Shown here piece by piece: positions 43,022-51,648 of a stretch of 64,000 nucleotides of DNA. Position 1 is the first letter of the stretch, and every line of letters starts with the position of its first letter. The notes under the pieces were generated by a model, which did not search any database, was not told the origin of the DNA, and worked only from the letters and a program-made list of their open reading frames with translations. The DNA comes from Neobacillus sp. SuZ13 (lineage in GTDB: Bacteria; Bacillota; Bacilli; Bacillales; Cytobacillaceae): positions 2,341,501 through 2,405,500 of the forward strand of contig NZ_CP126107.1 of assembly GCF_030123365.1 (NCBI RefSeq), given 5' to 3'. The translations under genes were made by a program, and so were the position numbers.

Positions 43022-43972
43022 TTATTTAAACCATCCTTTTTTCTTAAACCAAAGAGACATGCCCATCGCAACTAAAACCATTAGAATCAGCGTGAAGAAA
43101 AAACCATATTTCGACGATAGTCCAGGCATATAGCGAAAATTCATCCCATACATTCCAGCGATAAAAGAGAGGGGCATGAAAATCGTGGTGATCACGGTTA
43201 ACACCTTCATGACATGATTGGTTTGATGTGAGTTAAGTGAAATATAGCTGTCGCGGATGTCCGTGGTTAGTTCACGGTTTGCCTCAATCATTTCTGTTAA
43301 CTTCAGTAAATGGTCATGAATATCAGAATAATATTCTCTTTTCCCCTGAATGGAAGTTAGTCGCTGTGAATTTAGGACTCTGTATATAAGATCACGCATT
43401 GGTGAAATGGTGTGTCTCAATGAAAGGAGATGGTGCCTTGTATCAAATAGATCCTCAAGCAATGCCTCCATGGATCTTCCTCTAGAATTCTCGTCAATTT
43501 CAGTTAATCGTTCTTCGATTTTAAAGACTTGTGGGAAATAACTATCAACTATTTTATCAAGTACCAGGTATAGAACGTGTGTTGGCTCCCACTTTTCAAT
43601 GTTAGTCGACTCAGTAAATCGTTTCCATACTTCCTCGATTTCATTTGAAGGGTTAAGATGAAAGGAAACGATATAGTTTTCACCTAGGAAAAAATCAATC
43701 TCGTCTCTTGTGAGTGTTTGGTGATTCAGGGACTGTGTAATAAAAAAAGTGTGGTCCTCATAATAATCCAACTTAGGTCTTTGCAAATGATTAATACAAT
43801 CCTCGATCGCCAAAGGATGAAAATGAAAAGGATCTCGTAGATATTCGATTTCCTCATCAGTTGGTAGATGAAAATCAATCCAATACCATTTATATTCCCC
43901 CTTAAGCAAATCTACGATTGCTACATCTTTAACCAATTCATAATTTTTATTTACAGCAATTGTCTTAATCAT
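43022..43972 (-). CDS. corA: CorA family magnesium transporter
   Basis: This 316-residue protein has a large cytoplasmic domain followed by two C-terminal helices. The family signature YGMNF lies at the end of the first helix (IAGMYGMNFRYMPG), and the lysine-rich C-terminus (WFKKKGWFK) is typical. CorA channels admit Mg2+ and some other divalent cations. AAGGAG lies seven bases before the ATG. It is transcribed alone. Confidence 0.95.
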   Translation of the reverse strand: MIKTIAVNKNYELVKDVAIVDLLKGEYKWYWIDFHLPTDEEIEYLRDPFHFHPLAIEDCINHLQRPKLDYYEDHTFFITQSLNHQTLTRDEIDFFLGENYIVSFHLNPSNEIEEVWKRFTESTNIEKWEPTHVLYLVLDKIVDSYFPQVFKIEERLTEIDENSRGRSMEALLEDLFDTRHHLLSLRHTISPMRDLIYRVLNSQRLTSIQGKREYYSDIHDHLLKLTEMIEANRELTTDIRDSYISLNSHQTNHVMKVLTVITTIFMPLSFIAGMYGMNFRYMPGLSSKYGFFFTLILMVLVAMGMSLWFKKKGWFK

Positions 43973-44109
43973 AATAACTCCTTATCTTGACTGACCATCT
44001 TCCTTTATAGGATGGTATACTTTAGGAATAAAATACCATCTAACGAGGAATTTAAAAAGAAAGAAATTGTTGAGAGGTAAAAAAATAAACATTGAGGATG
44101 AGGGGGCAG

Positions 44110-44147
44110 ATAAAACAAAAGAGGTATTCTATAGTAGAATGCCTCTT
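44110..44147 (-). terminator. Terminator after the radical SAM gene
   Basis: Minus strand AGAGGCATTCTA/TAGAATACCTCT stem with T-rich tail. Confidence 0.8.
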
Positions 44148-44163
44148 CATAGATCTAAAAATA

Positions 44164-45345
44164 TTACACACTTGGTGATGTTTCTTTATTCCGCATACCT
44201 AGTGGAATATAAACGCAGAACGGTTCACTTTCCATATAGTCTCCAGTCACTGCATAGGTACGTGAACGAGAGCCGCCGCACATTTTGTTATATTCACAGA
44301 CGCCGCATTTTCCTTTGTAGGTATCAGGCTGACGTAGTTCTTTAAACACTTTGGCCTCACGGTAAATTTCAGCGAGCGGGGTATCACGGACGTTTCCACC
44401 GACGATTGGGAGTAAGCCGCTAGGCATGACATCTCCAATATGGGAGACAAAGGCAAAGCCGTTGCCATCATTTACACCTTTAGGTGCCCGCTTTAAACCG
44501 TCATGCATAGAAGCAAAATCAGTAGTAATTGAATCTTCATAATGAATTTCGCCTTTTTCAATCAATTGTTCTCGTGTTTTTTGTTGCAATACAACTCTGC
44601 GGTAATGCTGGGCTGCCGTTGTTTTAATATCATATGGAGCAGTTTTGCTCAATTCATATAACCAACGGAACACTTTTTCATGCTCAGCTGGAGAAATACA
44701 AGCGTCCATTTGCCCTCTGCCTGTTGGAACTAGCAAGAAAATATACCACATGACTGCGCCAAGTTCGCCGACAAGCTTTGCCATTTGTTCAAGCGAATCA
44801 TAATTATAACGAGAAATGACGGTATTGATTTGGAGTGGCATATCTAATTCGTTTAAGTATTTAATTTTTTCAACAGTTAGATCAAAGGATCCAGGAGTCC
44901 CACGGAAGTGATCGTGTATCTCTGGGGTTGGACCATCTAAGCTAAAGCCCCAGCGAGAAAGTCCGACATCCTTGAACATTTTCATTTTTTCTTTGGTAAC
45001 ATTCGCAGTAGCACTTGGTGTCATCGAAACACGCATACCTTTTTTGATCGCATAATCAGCAAGCTCATAAAGGTCTTCTCTCATCATACAATCCCCGCCA
45101 GTAAATACGAGCATCGGATTATCCATTTCATAGATTTGATCGATTAAATTAATTCCTTCAGCATGCGATAGTTCGCGTGGATCTGGAGTAAGCTGCGCAT
45201 CAGCCCGGCAGTGAACACATTTAAGTTGGCAGGCTCTTGTTACTTCCCAAATGACAATAAATGGATTCTTGTCATAATCGATTACATTTCGCATTCCATG
45301 TGGATGCCCCATAGCATGAGGATGTCCTTTACCTATTCCTTGCAT
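44164..45345 (-). CDS. Radical SAM/SPASM protein, BA_1875/TIGR04053-like
   Basis: This 393-residue enzyme has the radical SAM cluster motif CQLKCVHC (the Cx3Cx2C ligands) and a C-terminal SPASM-type cysteine region (CGVCEYNKMCGGSRSRTYAVTG...PFC) that should bind one or two more Fe-S clusters. It resembles the TIGR04053 group and, more distantly, haem-pathway enzymes AhbD/NirJ. The N-terminus is His/Gly/Met rich (GKGHPHAMGHPHGM). No precursor peptide is found next to it. Start choice between two adjacent ATGs (45348, 45345) is uncertain; spacing to GGGTG favours 45345. Confidence 0.85.
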   Translation of the reverse strand: MQGIGKGHPHAMGHPHGMRNVIDYDKNPFIVIWEVTRACQLKCVHCRADAQLTPDPRELSHAEGINLIDQIYEMDNPMLVFTGGDCMMREDLYELADYAIKKGMRVSMTPSATANVTKEKMKMFKDVGLSRWGFSLDGPTPEIHDHFRGTPGSFDLTVEKIKYLNELDMPLQINTVISRYNYDSLEQMAKLVGELGAVMWYIFLLVPTGRGQMDACISPAEHEKVFRWLYELSKTAPYDIKTTAAQHYRRVVLQQKTREQLIEKGEIHYEDSITTDFASMHDGLKRAPKGVNDGNGFAFVSHIGDVMPSGLLPIVGGNVRDTPLAEIYREAKVFKELRQPDTYKGKCGVCEYNKMCGGSRSRTYAVTGDYMESEPFCVYIPLGMRNKETSPSV

Positions 45346-45719
45346 CATTATCACCCAAATCAATATGATTTATAAAACTATAAAGATTGTTTCTATAGGT
45401 TTATTATAGGTTTAACAGACCAGAGTGCATGGTAGGATTGTTACAATATTTCTACATTACTCGTATGAATAATCAGATTTATATTAATCTCTTAATCATC
45501 TTTTTTATTACATTTGTGTTACAAGGATATTAATAAAAATAAAATTCCAATGCCAATCGTAACATATATAGGATTAAGGAGTAGTCCGTTTGTAATATTA
45601 AAGGTCTTCTTTACCAATCCTGTTACTTTTTCCTAAGTAAGCCATATCTTTGGGGATTCAAACAACCCTTAAAATTCGTTTATGATGTTATTACACAAAC
45701 GAAATGAAAGGGTGCTACG
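45346..45719. other. Intergenic region without supported features
   Basis: This gap of about 370 bp separates divergent genes. I see AT-rich sequence and a possible TATAAT-type box for the radical SAM gene, but no convincing -35. A 32-codon frame with a hydrophobic end (45519-45617, minus, TTG start) lacks a good binding site. No ydaO-type c-di-AMP riboswitch is evident upstream of the cell wall hydrolase. Confidence 0.5.
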
Positions 45720-46493
45720 ATGAAAAAACATCTATTATCTATCGCAGCAACGGCGGGGATCCTGTTTTCTACATTTGCAGGAACGGCAAGTGCACATGAA
45801 AACATCTATACTGTCCATTCAGGGGATACACTTTGGAAAATTTCACAAGCTAATAAAGTCACCGTAGCAGACTTGAAAACTTGGAATCATCTAACATCAG
45901 ATTCTCTTTCTGTAAATCAGAAGCTAACATTGTTAGCACCACACAGCCATGAAACAGCAACTGTGACCTATACCGTTCAAAAAGGGGATACATTATACCT
46001 GATTGCTGTTCGTAACAAACTATCGGTTGCTCAGCTTAAATCACTGAATAATCTTACAACTGATACAATTTATGTTGGACAAGTGTTGAAACTAACTATA
46101 AGTGATACCTCTACACCAGTGCCTGCTCCTACAGTATCAAAGGCTCAAATGGTAATGGATGAAGCCAAAAAGTACATAGGGACACCTTATTTATGGGGAG
46201 GAAATACGCCTGCTGGTTTTGATTGCAGTGGGTTAACTAGCTACGTGTTTAATAAGGTTGGAGTATCAATTCCACGAACTGCTGCCACTCAATGGTCAGG
46301 AATGAAGCCTGTCAGCACCCCAAAATCCGGAGATTTAGTATTCTTTGAAACATATGCTCCAGGTCCTACACATGTAGGGATTTATTTGGGCAACAACCAA
46401 TTCATTCAAGCAGGCTCAAAAGGCGTATCAATCGCTGATATGACAAATTCCTATTGGAAGCCAAGATACCTTGGTGCGAGAACAGCATTTTAA
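45720..46493 (+). CDS. LysM-NlpC/P60 peptidoglycan endopeptidase
   Basis: This 257-residue secreted hydrolase has a signal peptide (residues 1-25, ending ASA), two LysM domains that bind peptidoglycan (about 28-72 and 83-127), and an NlpC/P60 domain (about 140-257). The catalytic cysteine is in FDCSGLTSYVF and the histidine in THVGIYLG. The usual third polar position, often histidine, is glutamine here (FIQAGSKGV). It should cut the D-Glu to diaminopimelate bond of stem peptides, like LytE/LytF. AAAGGGTG precedes the ATG. Confidence 0.95.
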   Translation: MKKHLLSIAATAGILFSTFAGTASAHENIYTVHSGDTLWKISQANKVTVADLKTWNHLTSDSLSVNQKLTLLAPHSHETATVTYTVQKGDTLYLIAVRNKLSVAQLKSLNNLTTDTIYVGQVLKLTISDTSTPVPAPTVSKAQMVMDEAKKYIGTPYLWGGNTPAGFDCSGLTSYVFNKVGVSIPRTAATQWSGMKPVSTPKSGDLVFFETYAPGPTHVGIYLGNNQFIQAGSKGVSIADMTNSYWKPRYLGARTAF

Positions 46494-46502
46494 TAGATAA
46501 GC

Positions 46503-46541
46503 AAAAGGGCCTTTTCCACACGAAAGGCTCTTTTATTTTTC
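46503..46541 (+). terminator. Terminator after the endopeptidase gene
   Basis: AAAAGGGCCTTT/AAAGGCTCTTTT stem with T-run. Confidence 0.85.
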
Positions 46542-46600
46542 CAAAATTAAAAATATAGTATGATAGGATTAATTAAATATGAAGTGAATGGAGATGTCGG

Positions 46601-47230
46601 ATGTTTAAAAGAATATTAAGTATTGGAATTCTATTGTTCATCATAGCACTTGGTTTATTTCAAAAGGATGAATTACTTCACCTTGTTAAACAAGGGGGAG
46701 GCTTATCTATTTTAATTAGTATGTTATTAGTAGCGATTTGTGTGTTTTTCCCCGTGATTCCATTTCCAGTTCTTGCAGGAACGATTGGTGCGGTATTTGG
46801 AACATCTCAAGGCATGATTATATCTTTAACAGGCGCCATGGCAGGAACTATGGCTTTCTTTTTCCTATCTAGGTATGGTTTTCGTGATTATGCTCAGGAA
46901 AAACTAATGAATTATCCAAAGGTTCAAGAATATGATGAGTTTCTAAACAAGAATTCCTTTGTTGCAATCTTAACATGTCGATTAATTCCAATCATACCGG
47001 CACCGGTTGTTAATATTGTGTGTGGTTTGAGTCATGTCAAATGGCTTACTTTTTTTACGGCTTCATTCATTGGGAAAATACCAAATATTCTACTGTTGTC
47101 GTACGCAGGTGCTCTATTTAGTAGCAACAAGCTCTATTCTTTTGGTTTATATGGAGTATATTTAGTTATTATTTTTATCATTAACTTTATTATTATTTAT
47201 CGGAAACAAGCAAATAAATCACTGGATTAA
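46601..47230 (+). CDS. TVP38/TMEM64 (VTT domain) membrane protein
   Basis: This 209-residue protein has about five hydrophobic segments and VTT features: FFPVIPFPVLAGTIGAVFGTSQGM early and LTCRLIPIIPAPVVNIVCGLS centrally. It is related to DedA proteins and YtxB/YdjX-type proteins; a role in lipid handling is possible. A GGAG site lies before the ATG. The stop overlaps the convergent gene's stop by four bases. Confidence 0.88.
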   Translation: MFKRILSIGILLFIIALGLFQKDELLHLVKQGGGLSILISMLLVAICVFFPVIPFPVLAGTIGAVFGTSQGMIISLTGAMAGTMAFFFLSRYGFRDYAQEKLMNYPKVQEYDEFLNKNSFVAILTCRLIPIIPAPVVNIVCGLSHVKWLTFFTASFIGKIPNILLLSYAGALFSSNKLYSFGLYGVYLVIIFIINFIIIYRKQANKSLD

Positions 47231-47577
47231 ACGACTTCTCGAATGTTTAAATCATTTTGTTTTTCAACAGAGATGACTTCCTTAAAGAAGCTTTTTAAGA
47301 TGAGCCATTTAGCTGGATAACTGTAAATGAAATCTTCTATCACCTGTGAGGAATAATATAAAAAACAATCGATGCTTACTTTTTCCTTTTTTAAGTCGTA
47401 AAGAAGCGCATGTGGAATGGTGTAATAGTCATTCAATTGATAAGGATTGAACTTTACGACTTTAATTTTTTGCTCATTGATAAAATTTTTTAAGGATTGT
47501 TCTTGAATGACTATACTTTCTTCCTTGCTGAGTCCATCTAAACAAATACGATCATTAATAAAATAAATTCCCTGCAA
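47227..47577 (-). CDS. Hypothetical protein
   Basis: This 116-residue soluble protein begins MQGIYFINDRICLDGLSKEESI (translated) and contains a Tyr/Phe-rich segment (DCFLYYSSQVIEDFIYSYPAKW). TTG 47577 is chosen because GGGGTG lies six bases upstream. I do not recognise the family; the first 45 residues loosely recall a resolvase N-terminus but lack its catalytic serine context. It overlaps the end of the convergent membrane protein gene by four bases. Confidence 0.6.
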   Translation of the reverse strand: MQGIYFINDRICLDGLSKEESIVIQEQSLKNFINEQKIKVVKFNPYQLNDYYTIPHALLYDLKKEKVSIDCFLYYSSQVIEDFIYSYPAKWLILKSFFKEVISVEKQNDLNIREVV

Positions 47578-47673
47578 TATTAACACCCCAATTTTTTCAT
47601 TGATTGGTATTGTTATTGACAGGGTTTAGAAGAAGTATACTTCTTTTTGAAAATACATATGGAGAGATAAAAT

Positions 47674-48279
47674 ATGATAAGTGCTGCAATACATGGATTT
47701 ATTCTAGCTTTTGGGCTCATTCTGCCGCTTGGTGTCCAAAATGTGTTTATTTTTAATCAAGGGGCGATGCAGTCGCGCTGGATCTATGTGCTACCAGTCG
47801 TTTTGACGGCTTCTATTTGTGATACACTACTCATTTCATTAGCTGTTTTTGGTGTCTCGGCGGTTGTTTTAGGGATTACTTGGATTAAAATGGCGTTATT
47901 GCTTGGGGGAATTCTTTTCTTACTATACATGGGCTATTCTACGTGGAAAAGTGAACCTAAAGACGAGAAAACAACAGGTGATACATTTTCACCCCAAAAA
48001 CAGATTGTGTTTGCTGCTTCAGTTTCATTATTAAACCCTCATGCAATCATGGATACCATTGGAGTAATTGGTACTAGTTCTTTATCCTATTCGGGCTCAG
48101 CCAAAATTACTTTCATGGTGGTATGTATTTTGGTTTCCTGGCTTTGGTTCTTTGGCCTGTCGATCGTAGGGAGATTGGTAGGCAAAGTAGATTCTTCAGG
48201 GAGATTTATTCTTATTTTAAATAAAATTTCCGCCATAATTATGTGGGGAACTGCGATTTATCTTATGATTTCTTTTTAA
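47674..48279 (+). CDS. LysE/ArgO family amino acid exporter
   Basis: This 201-residue membrane protein has six helices and LysE/ArgO landmarks: GFILAFGLILPLGVQNVFIFNQGA at the N-terminus, ASICDTLLISLAVFG and SVSLLNPHAIMDTIGVIG. Members export basic amino acids such as lysine or arginine. GGAGAGA precedes the ATG. It is a single gene with no LysG/ArgP regulator nearby. Confidence 0.92.
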   Translation: MISAAIHGFILAFGLILPLGVQNVFIFNQGAMQSRWIYVLPVVLTASICDTLLISLAVFGVSAVVLGITWIKMALLLGGILFLLYMGYSTWKSEPKDEKTTGDTFSPQKQIVFAASVSLLNPHAIMDTIGVIGTSSLSYSGSAKITFMVVCILVSWLWFFGLSIVGRLVGKVDSSGRFILILNKISAIIMWGTAIYLMISF

Positions 48280-48427
48280 CGGAATAGGTATTCTTATTAT
48301 TATTTGGAAGAGATATTTGCGAATGCTATCGGCGGTTTATGTAGAATCTATTCTTGGGTTGAAAATTCAATCCTAATTTTCCACGATAAATAGTTTTCAC
48401 ATCCAAAATATTGGAGGTAACGCACAC

Positions 48428-48796
48428 ATGCAAACCATTCAACATTCGATTACACACATTAATCAATGCCGTCAACTTGCTCAGCAATTAATCCAACAGA
48501 CACAACAAGCAAATCATCAATACCAACAAATGCTTCAAAATGAACAACAAAATACACAGATGCTAGAGCAAATGATGCAAAAGGAAAGAATGGCAGTTCA
48601 AACCATTCAGCAAAGCCTTCAAGGGCATGAGTTAGCAATCCAAAGATGCCAAGAGGTAATTGCGCAGTGTAATCAAATGGAGAGAGAACTATCTGGACAA
48701 GCGGGATCAGTTGGATTTCAAACCCAAACGTATATGAACCCTGTTTTCCAAGCACAGCCGTTTCAAAACTATCAGAACCCTTCTTTCCGTCAATAA
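48428..48796 (+). CDS. Gln-rich coiled-coil protein
   Basis: This 122-residue protein is about a quarter glutamine. Residues 5-95 form a predicted coiled coil with heptads (CRQLAQQLIQQTQQANHQYQ); the C-terminal 25 residues are aromatic and disordered-looking (MNPVFQAQPFQNYQNPSF). GGAGG lies ten bases before the ATG and a terminator follows. The composition recalls Bacillus spore-coat or spore-associated proteins, but that is only a suggestion. Confidence 0.75.
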   Translation: MQTIQHSITHINQCRQLAQQLIQQTQQANHQYQQMLQNEQQNTQMLEQMMQKERMAVQTIQQSLQGHELAIQRCQEVIAQCNQMERELSGQAGSVGFQTQTYMNPVFQAQPFQNYQNPSFRQ

Positions 48797-48815
48797 CGAA
48801 AGTCTAAACTGCAAC

Positions 48816-48851
48816 AAAAGCACGCATTTAAGTATGAATGCGTGCTTTTTC
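48816..48851 (+). terminator. Terminator after the Gln-rich gene
   Basis: AAAAGCACGCATT/AATGCGTGCTTTT stem and T-run. Confidence 0.95.
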
Positions 48852-49012
48852 CATAAGAAAAAAATTACCCAGCTATTGGCTGGGTATGCAAAACTAATCT
48901 ATATTTTAAGGGGGCGGAGGTTTAAGGTTCTTCCGTGAACCTATTTATATGATAATGGATAAATATTAATAAATTATGAACGAAAGATTAATAGTATAAG
49001 AAAGGTGATAAA

Positions 49013-49204
49013 ATGAGAGATTTTCATTGTTGCGCGACATGCAGGCATTTTAAAGCGGAGAAAAGGGCAGAGGGAATGCACTATTATTGTAGTCGTTTAG
49101 GCTTTGAAACAAAAACTTCCTATAAATTTAATTGCTGGAGTCCGAAAGAAAACATTAAGAAAATGATTGATAATGATAGAAAGGATATAGATACTCAAGG
49201 ATGA
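49013..49204 (+). CDS. Small cysteine-rich protein
   Basis: This 63-residue protein carries five cysteines (HCCATCRHF, YYCSRLG, FNCWSP) arranged like a small treble-clef or zinc-knuckle domain. AGAAAGGTG lies before the ATG. Similar short CxxC...C...C proteins are common in Bacillaceae without known function; metal binding is inferred from the cysteines. Confidence 0.7.
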   Translation: MRDFHCCATCRHFKAEKRAEGMHYYCSRLGFETKTSYKFNCWSPKENIKKMIDNDRKDIDTQG

Positions 49205-49315
49205 ATTACACTTTTTTCTATAATTAATGACAAATATACATTGTCCTCCTGTTATTATCATGTTATTTTCATCAATATCATTTAAGGTTTGATTATTGGC
49301 AGGGAGTGAATTCTA

Positions 49316-49963
49316 ATGGCAGTAACACATGTTTTTTCAAAGAAAGAGGAAATAGCGAATTCGATCACACACGGAATTGGTGTAATGCTTAGTATTGCTG
49401 CCTTAGTAATATTAATTGTCTACTCATCCCTTTATGGAAACATTTGGCATATTGTAAGTTTTACAATCTTTGGTGTAACAATGTTTATTCTATATATGTC
49501 TTCTACGCTGCTTCATAGCTTCCCGGAAGGAAAGGTAAAGGACATTTTCGAAATTTTTGACCATTCTTCTATTTACTTTTTCATTGCCGGAACCTATACC
49601 CCGTTTCTACTAATTGTAATTAAAGGAGCACTGGGCTGGACACTTTTTGGAATTGTTTGGGGACTGGCCATTGCTGGCACCGTCTTTAAATGTTTTTTTG
49701 TGAAAAAGTACCTTTTTACCTCCACAGCTCTGTATGTTGTCATGGGTTGGCTAATTGTCTTTGCATGGAAACCTTTAGTTAATAATCTCTCGCCACAGGG
49801 TATGACCTATTTAATTATAGGTGGTGCTCTTTATACACTTGGCGCCATATTCTATGTGTGGCGAGGGTTTAAGTACCACCATGCGGTTTGGCACGTGATT
49901 GTATTGGCTGCAAGTGCAGCACACTTTTTTTGTGTTTTGTTTTATGTATTGCCAATAAATTAA
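49316..49963 (+). CDS. Haemolysin III family (TrhA-like) membrane protein
   Basis: This 215-residue protein has seven membrane helices. The PAQR/HlyIII zinc-site residues are present: ANSITHGIGV near the N-terminus, FDHSSIYFFIAGTYTPF and VWHVIVLAASAAHFF at the end (conserved Ser, Asp and His). Bacterial members affect membrane lipid homeostasis. GGGAGTG precedes the ATG, and a terminator follows. Confidence 0.95.
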   Translation: MAVTHVFSKKEEIANSITHGIGVMLSIAALVILIVYSSLYGNIWHIVSFTIFGVTMFILYMSSTLLHSFPEGKVKDIFEIFDHSSIYFFIAGTYTPFLLIVIKGALGWTLFGIVWGLAIAGTVFKCFFVKKYLFTSTALYVVMGWLIVFAWKPLVNNLSPQGMTYLIIGGALYTLGAIFYVWRGFKYHHAVWHVIVLAASAAHFFCVLFYVLPIN

Positions 49964-50002
49964 AAGAAACAGCACTCAAACCTGAGGCTGTTTCCTTTTT
50001 TT
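49964..50002 (+). terminator. Terminator after the HlyIII gene
   Basis: GAAACAGC/GCTGTTTC stem with a run of eight T residues. Confidence 0.9.
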
Positions 50003-50018
50003 TGAATGATGACGATCC

Positions 50019-51389
50019 TTATACATGCCGCATTTTTCTAAAATTCAACGTCTCTCGTGAAAACCATAAGCTCATTAAAAAGCTGATGATTCCTATAACC
50101 AGTAAAACCTCCCCGATGATTTTCATACTTTCCGAAGTTATGTTTTCTCCAAAAATTAATCCTAAAATGATGGAAGCTAGAATAGAGCCTAAATATCGGC
50201 AAGTTTGAAATAGGCCGGAAGTTGTCCCAATTATCGCATTTGGACTTTCCTTAACCATTGCTACTTGAAGTACCACGTTTCCAATTCCATAGCTTAAGCC
50301 CATGATTGATAAAATAATCCCGATACCAAGATAAGAGGATTGAACAAAAAACAACCTAAATGACAGCGCACCTAGGATTGATAGAAATGCCCCTACCATA
50401 ATCGGCTGGTTTACACCTGAACGATCGATCCATTTTCCAGTGACAGATGAAATTATAATGCTAACACCGGACATAAATAGCATTAACATACCGCTCAATT
50501 CAACACTTAAACCCATTCCTTCTTGAAAATAACTAGGCAATCCGAAAAATAAACAATAGAAAAAGATATTCAAAAAGATAAACTGGATATACACCATTGA
50601 AAGCTTAGGATGTTTTCTGAAAATACGAATGTCGATAAATGGTTCTTTAATTCGTAATTCCCTCTGAACAAATAAACCGAAAAAGATGATTCCAACAATT
50701 CCAGAAAGATAATGAATATTCGCCTCAAAAGATAAAAGGAACCATAAAAAGAAGACCATTCCTGCAGCAAAATATCCGATTCCAAGAAAATCAAGATGGG
50801 AAAGTAATCCCTTAATATGAGACTTATCCTGTTTCATATCTTTGGGAAATATAAACCAACCTAACATAAAACTGAGGAGAATAAATGGAAAATTCACCCA
50901 AAAGATGGCTGGCCAATTCCCTAAAACGATTAAGAAACCACCGATAGTCGGCCCAAGTGCGACCATCGCAGAGGCAAATATTGATAAAACGGCAAGGGCT
51001 GAAGCTTGCCTTTCTTTAATATGGTCTCGAATTAACGCCATTCCGGATGGGTAAATGGCACTAGAGCCTACCGATTGAAGCAGCCTCATGGAAAGTAACA
51101 TCAAAAAGGAGGATGCAAGCGGAGCACCGAGTGCAGACAAAGCAACTAGGATAAGTCCAGTTAAGAAGGTTTTTTTTCGGCCAAATATATCACCAAGCTT
51201 TCCCGTCACTGGCTGTGCTACTGCACTAGCTAAATAGAAACTGGATATTAGCCAGGAAACCGTTGAAAAGGAAAGGTGAAAATCTTTCTGAATGCTGTGT
51301 AATGCTAATGCTATCATTGATGAGTTAAGCGGATTTAACATCGTGCCTGTGGCAACCGCTGTTAGAAATAATGTTCGATTTTTCTTCAT
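50019..51389 (-). CDS. MFS transporter, DHA2-like drug exporter
   Basis: This 456-residue protein has about 14 membrane helices. MFS motif A is GKLGDIFGRKKTF (residues 64-76); the antiporter motif C-like stretch is ASAMVALGPTIGGFL. The N-terminus LNSSMIALALHSIQKDF is typical of DHA2 (EmrB/QacA-like) exporters. A role in exporting toxic organic compounds is inferred. AGGAAG precedes the ATG. Confidence 0.92.
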   Translation of the reverse strand: MKKNRTLFLTAVATGTMLNPLNSSMIALALHSIQKDFHLSFSTVSWLISSFYLASAVAQPVTGKLGDIFGRKKTFLTGLILVALSALGAPLASSFLMLLSMRLLQSVGSSAIYPSGMALIRDHIKERQASALAVLSIFASAMVALGPTIGGFLIVLGNWPAIFWVNFPFILLSFMLGWFIFPKDMKQDKSHIKGLLSHLDFLGIGYFAAGMVFFLWFLLSFEANIHYLSGIVGIIFFGLFVQRELRIKEPFIDIRIFRKHPKLSMVYIQFIFLNIFFYCLFFGLPSYFQEGMGLSVELSGMLMLFMSGVSIIISSVTGKWIDRSGVNQPIMVGAFLSILGALSFRLFFVQSSYLGIGIILSIMGLSYGIGNVVLQVAMVKESPNAIIGTTSGLFQTCRYLGSILASIILGLIFGENITSESMKIIGEVLLVIGIISFLMSLWFSRETLNFRKMRHV

Positions 51390-51648
51390 GACGTCTTCCT
51401 TTACTAAAAATAGAATTAATATACTTTTTGCAATATCTGTAACATCATACCAATTAATAGTATATTTCAGTAGACTAAAAAAAGAAATTGTTTGAATTTG
51501 TTGATATGTACATTAAATTGATTGATGTTAGGTTTTACACAAAATGGATATTTAGTCAGCAATAAAAAAATATATCATTCTAGGAATAGCCTCTAAATAA
51601 ATATAAATAGGATAGGTAATCCACTTAAACGTGGGGGGAGGGATGATT

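Noticed and set aside
45519..45617. A 32-residue hydrophobic minus-strand frame with TTG start
   Set aside because: The protein looks plausible as a small membrane peptide, but the best upstream AGGA is 13 bases away. Support is too weak to list as a gene.
45364..45719. A ydaO-type c-di-AMP riboswitch upstream of the LysM-NlpC/P60 gene
   Set aside because: Such genes often have one, but the conserved GG-rich and AACC-type elements and the pseudosymmetrical fold are not seen here.
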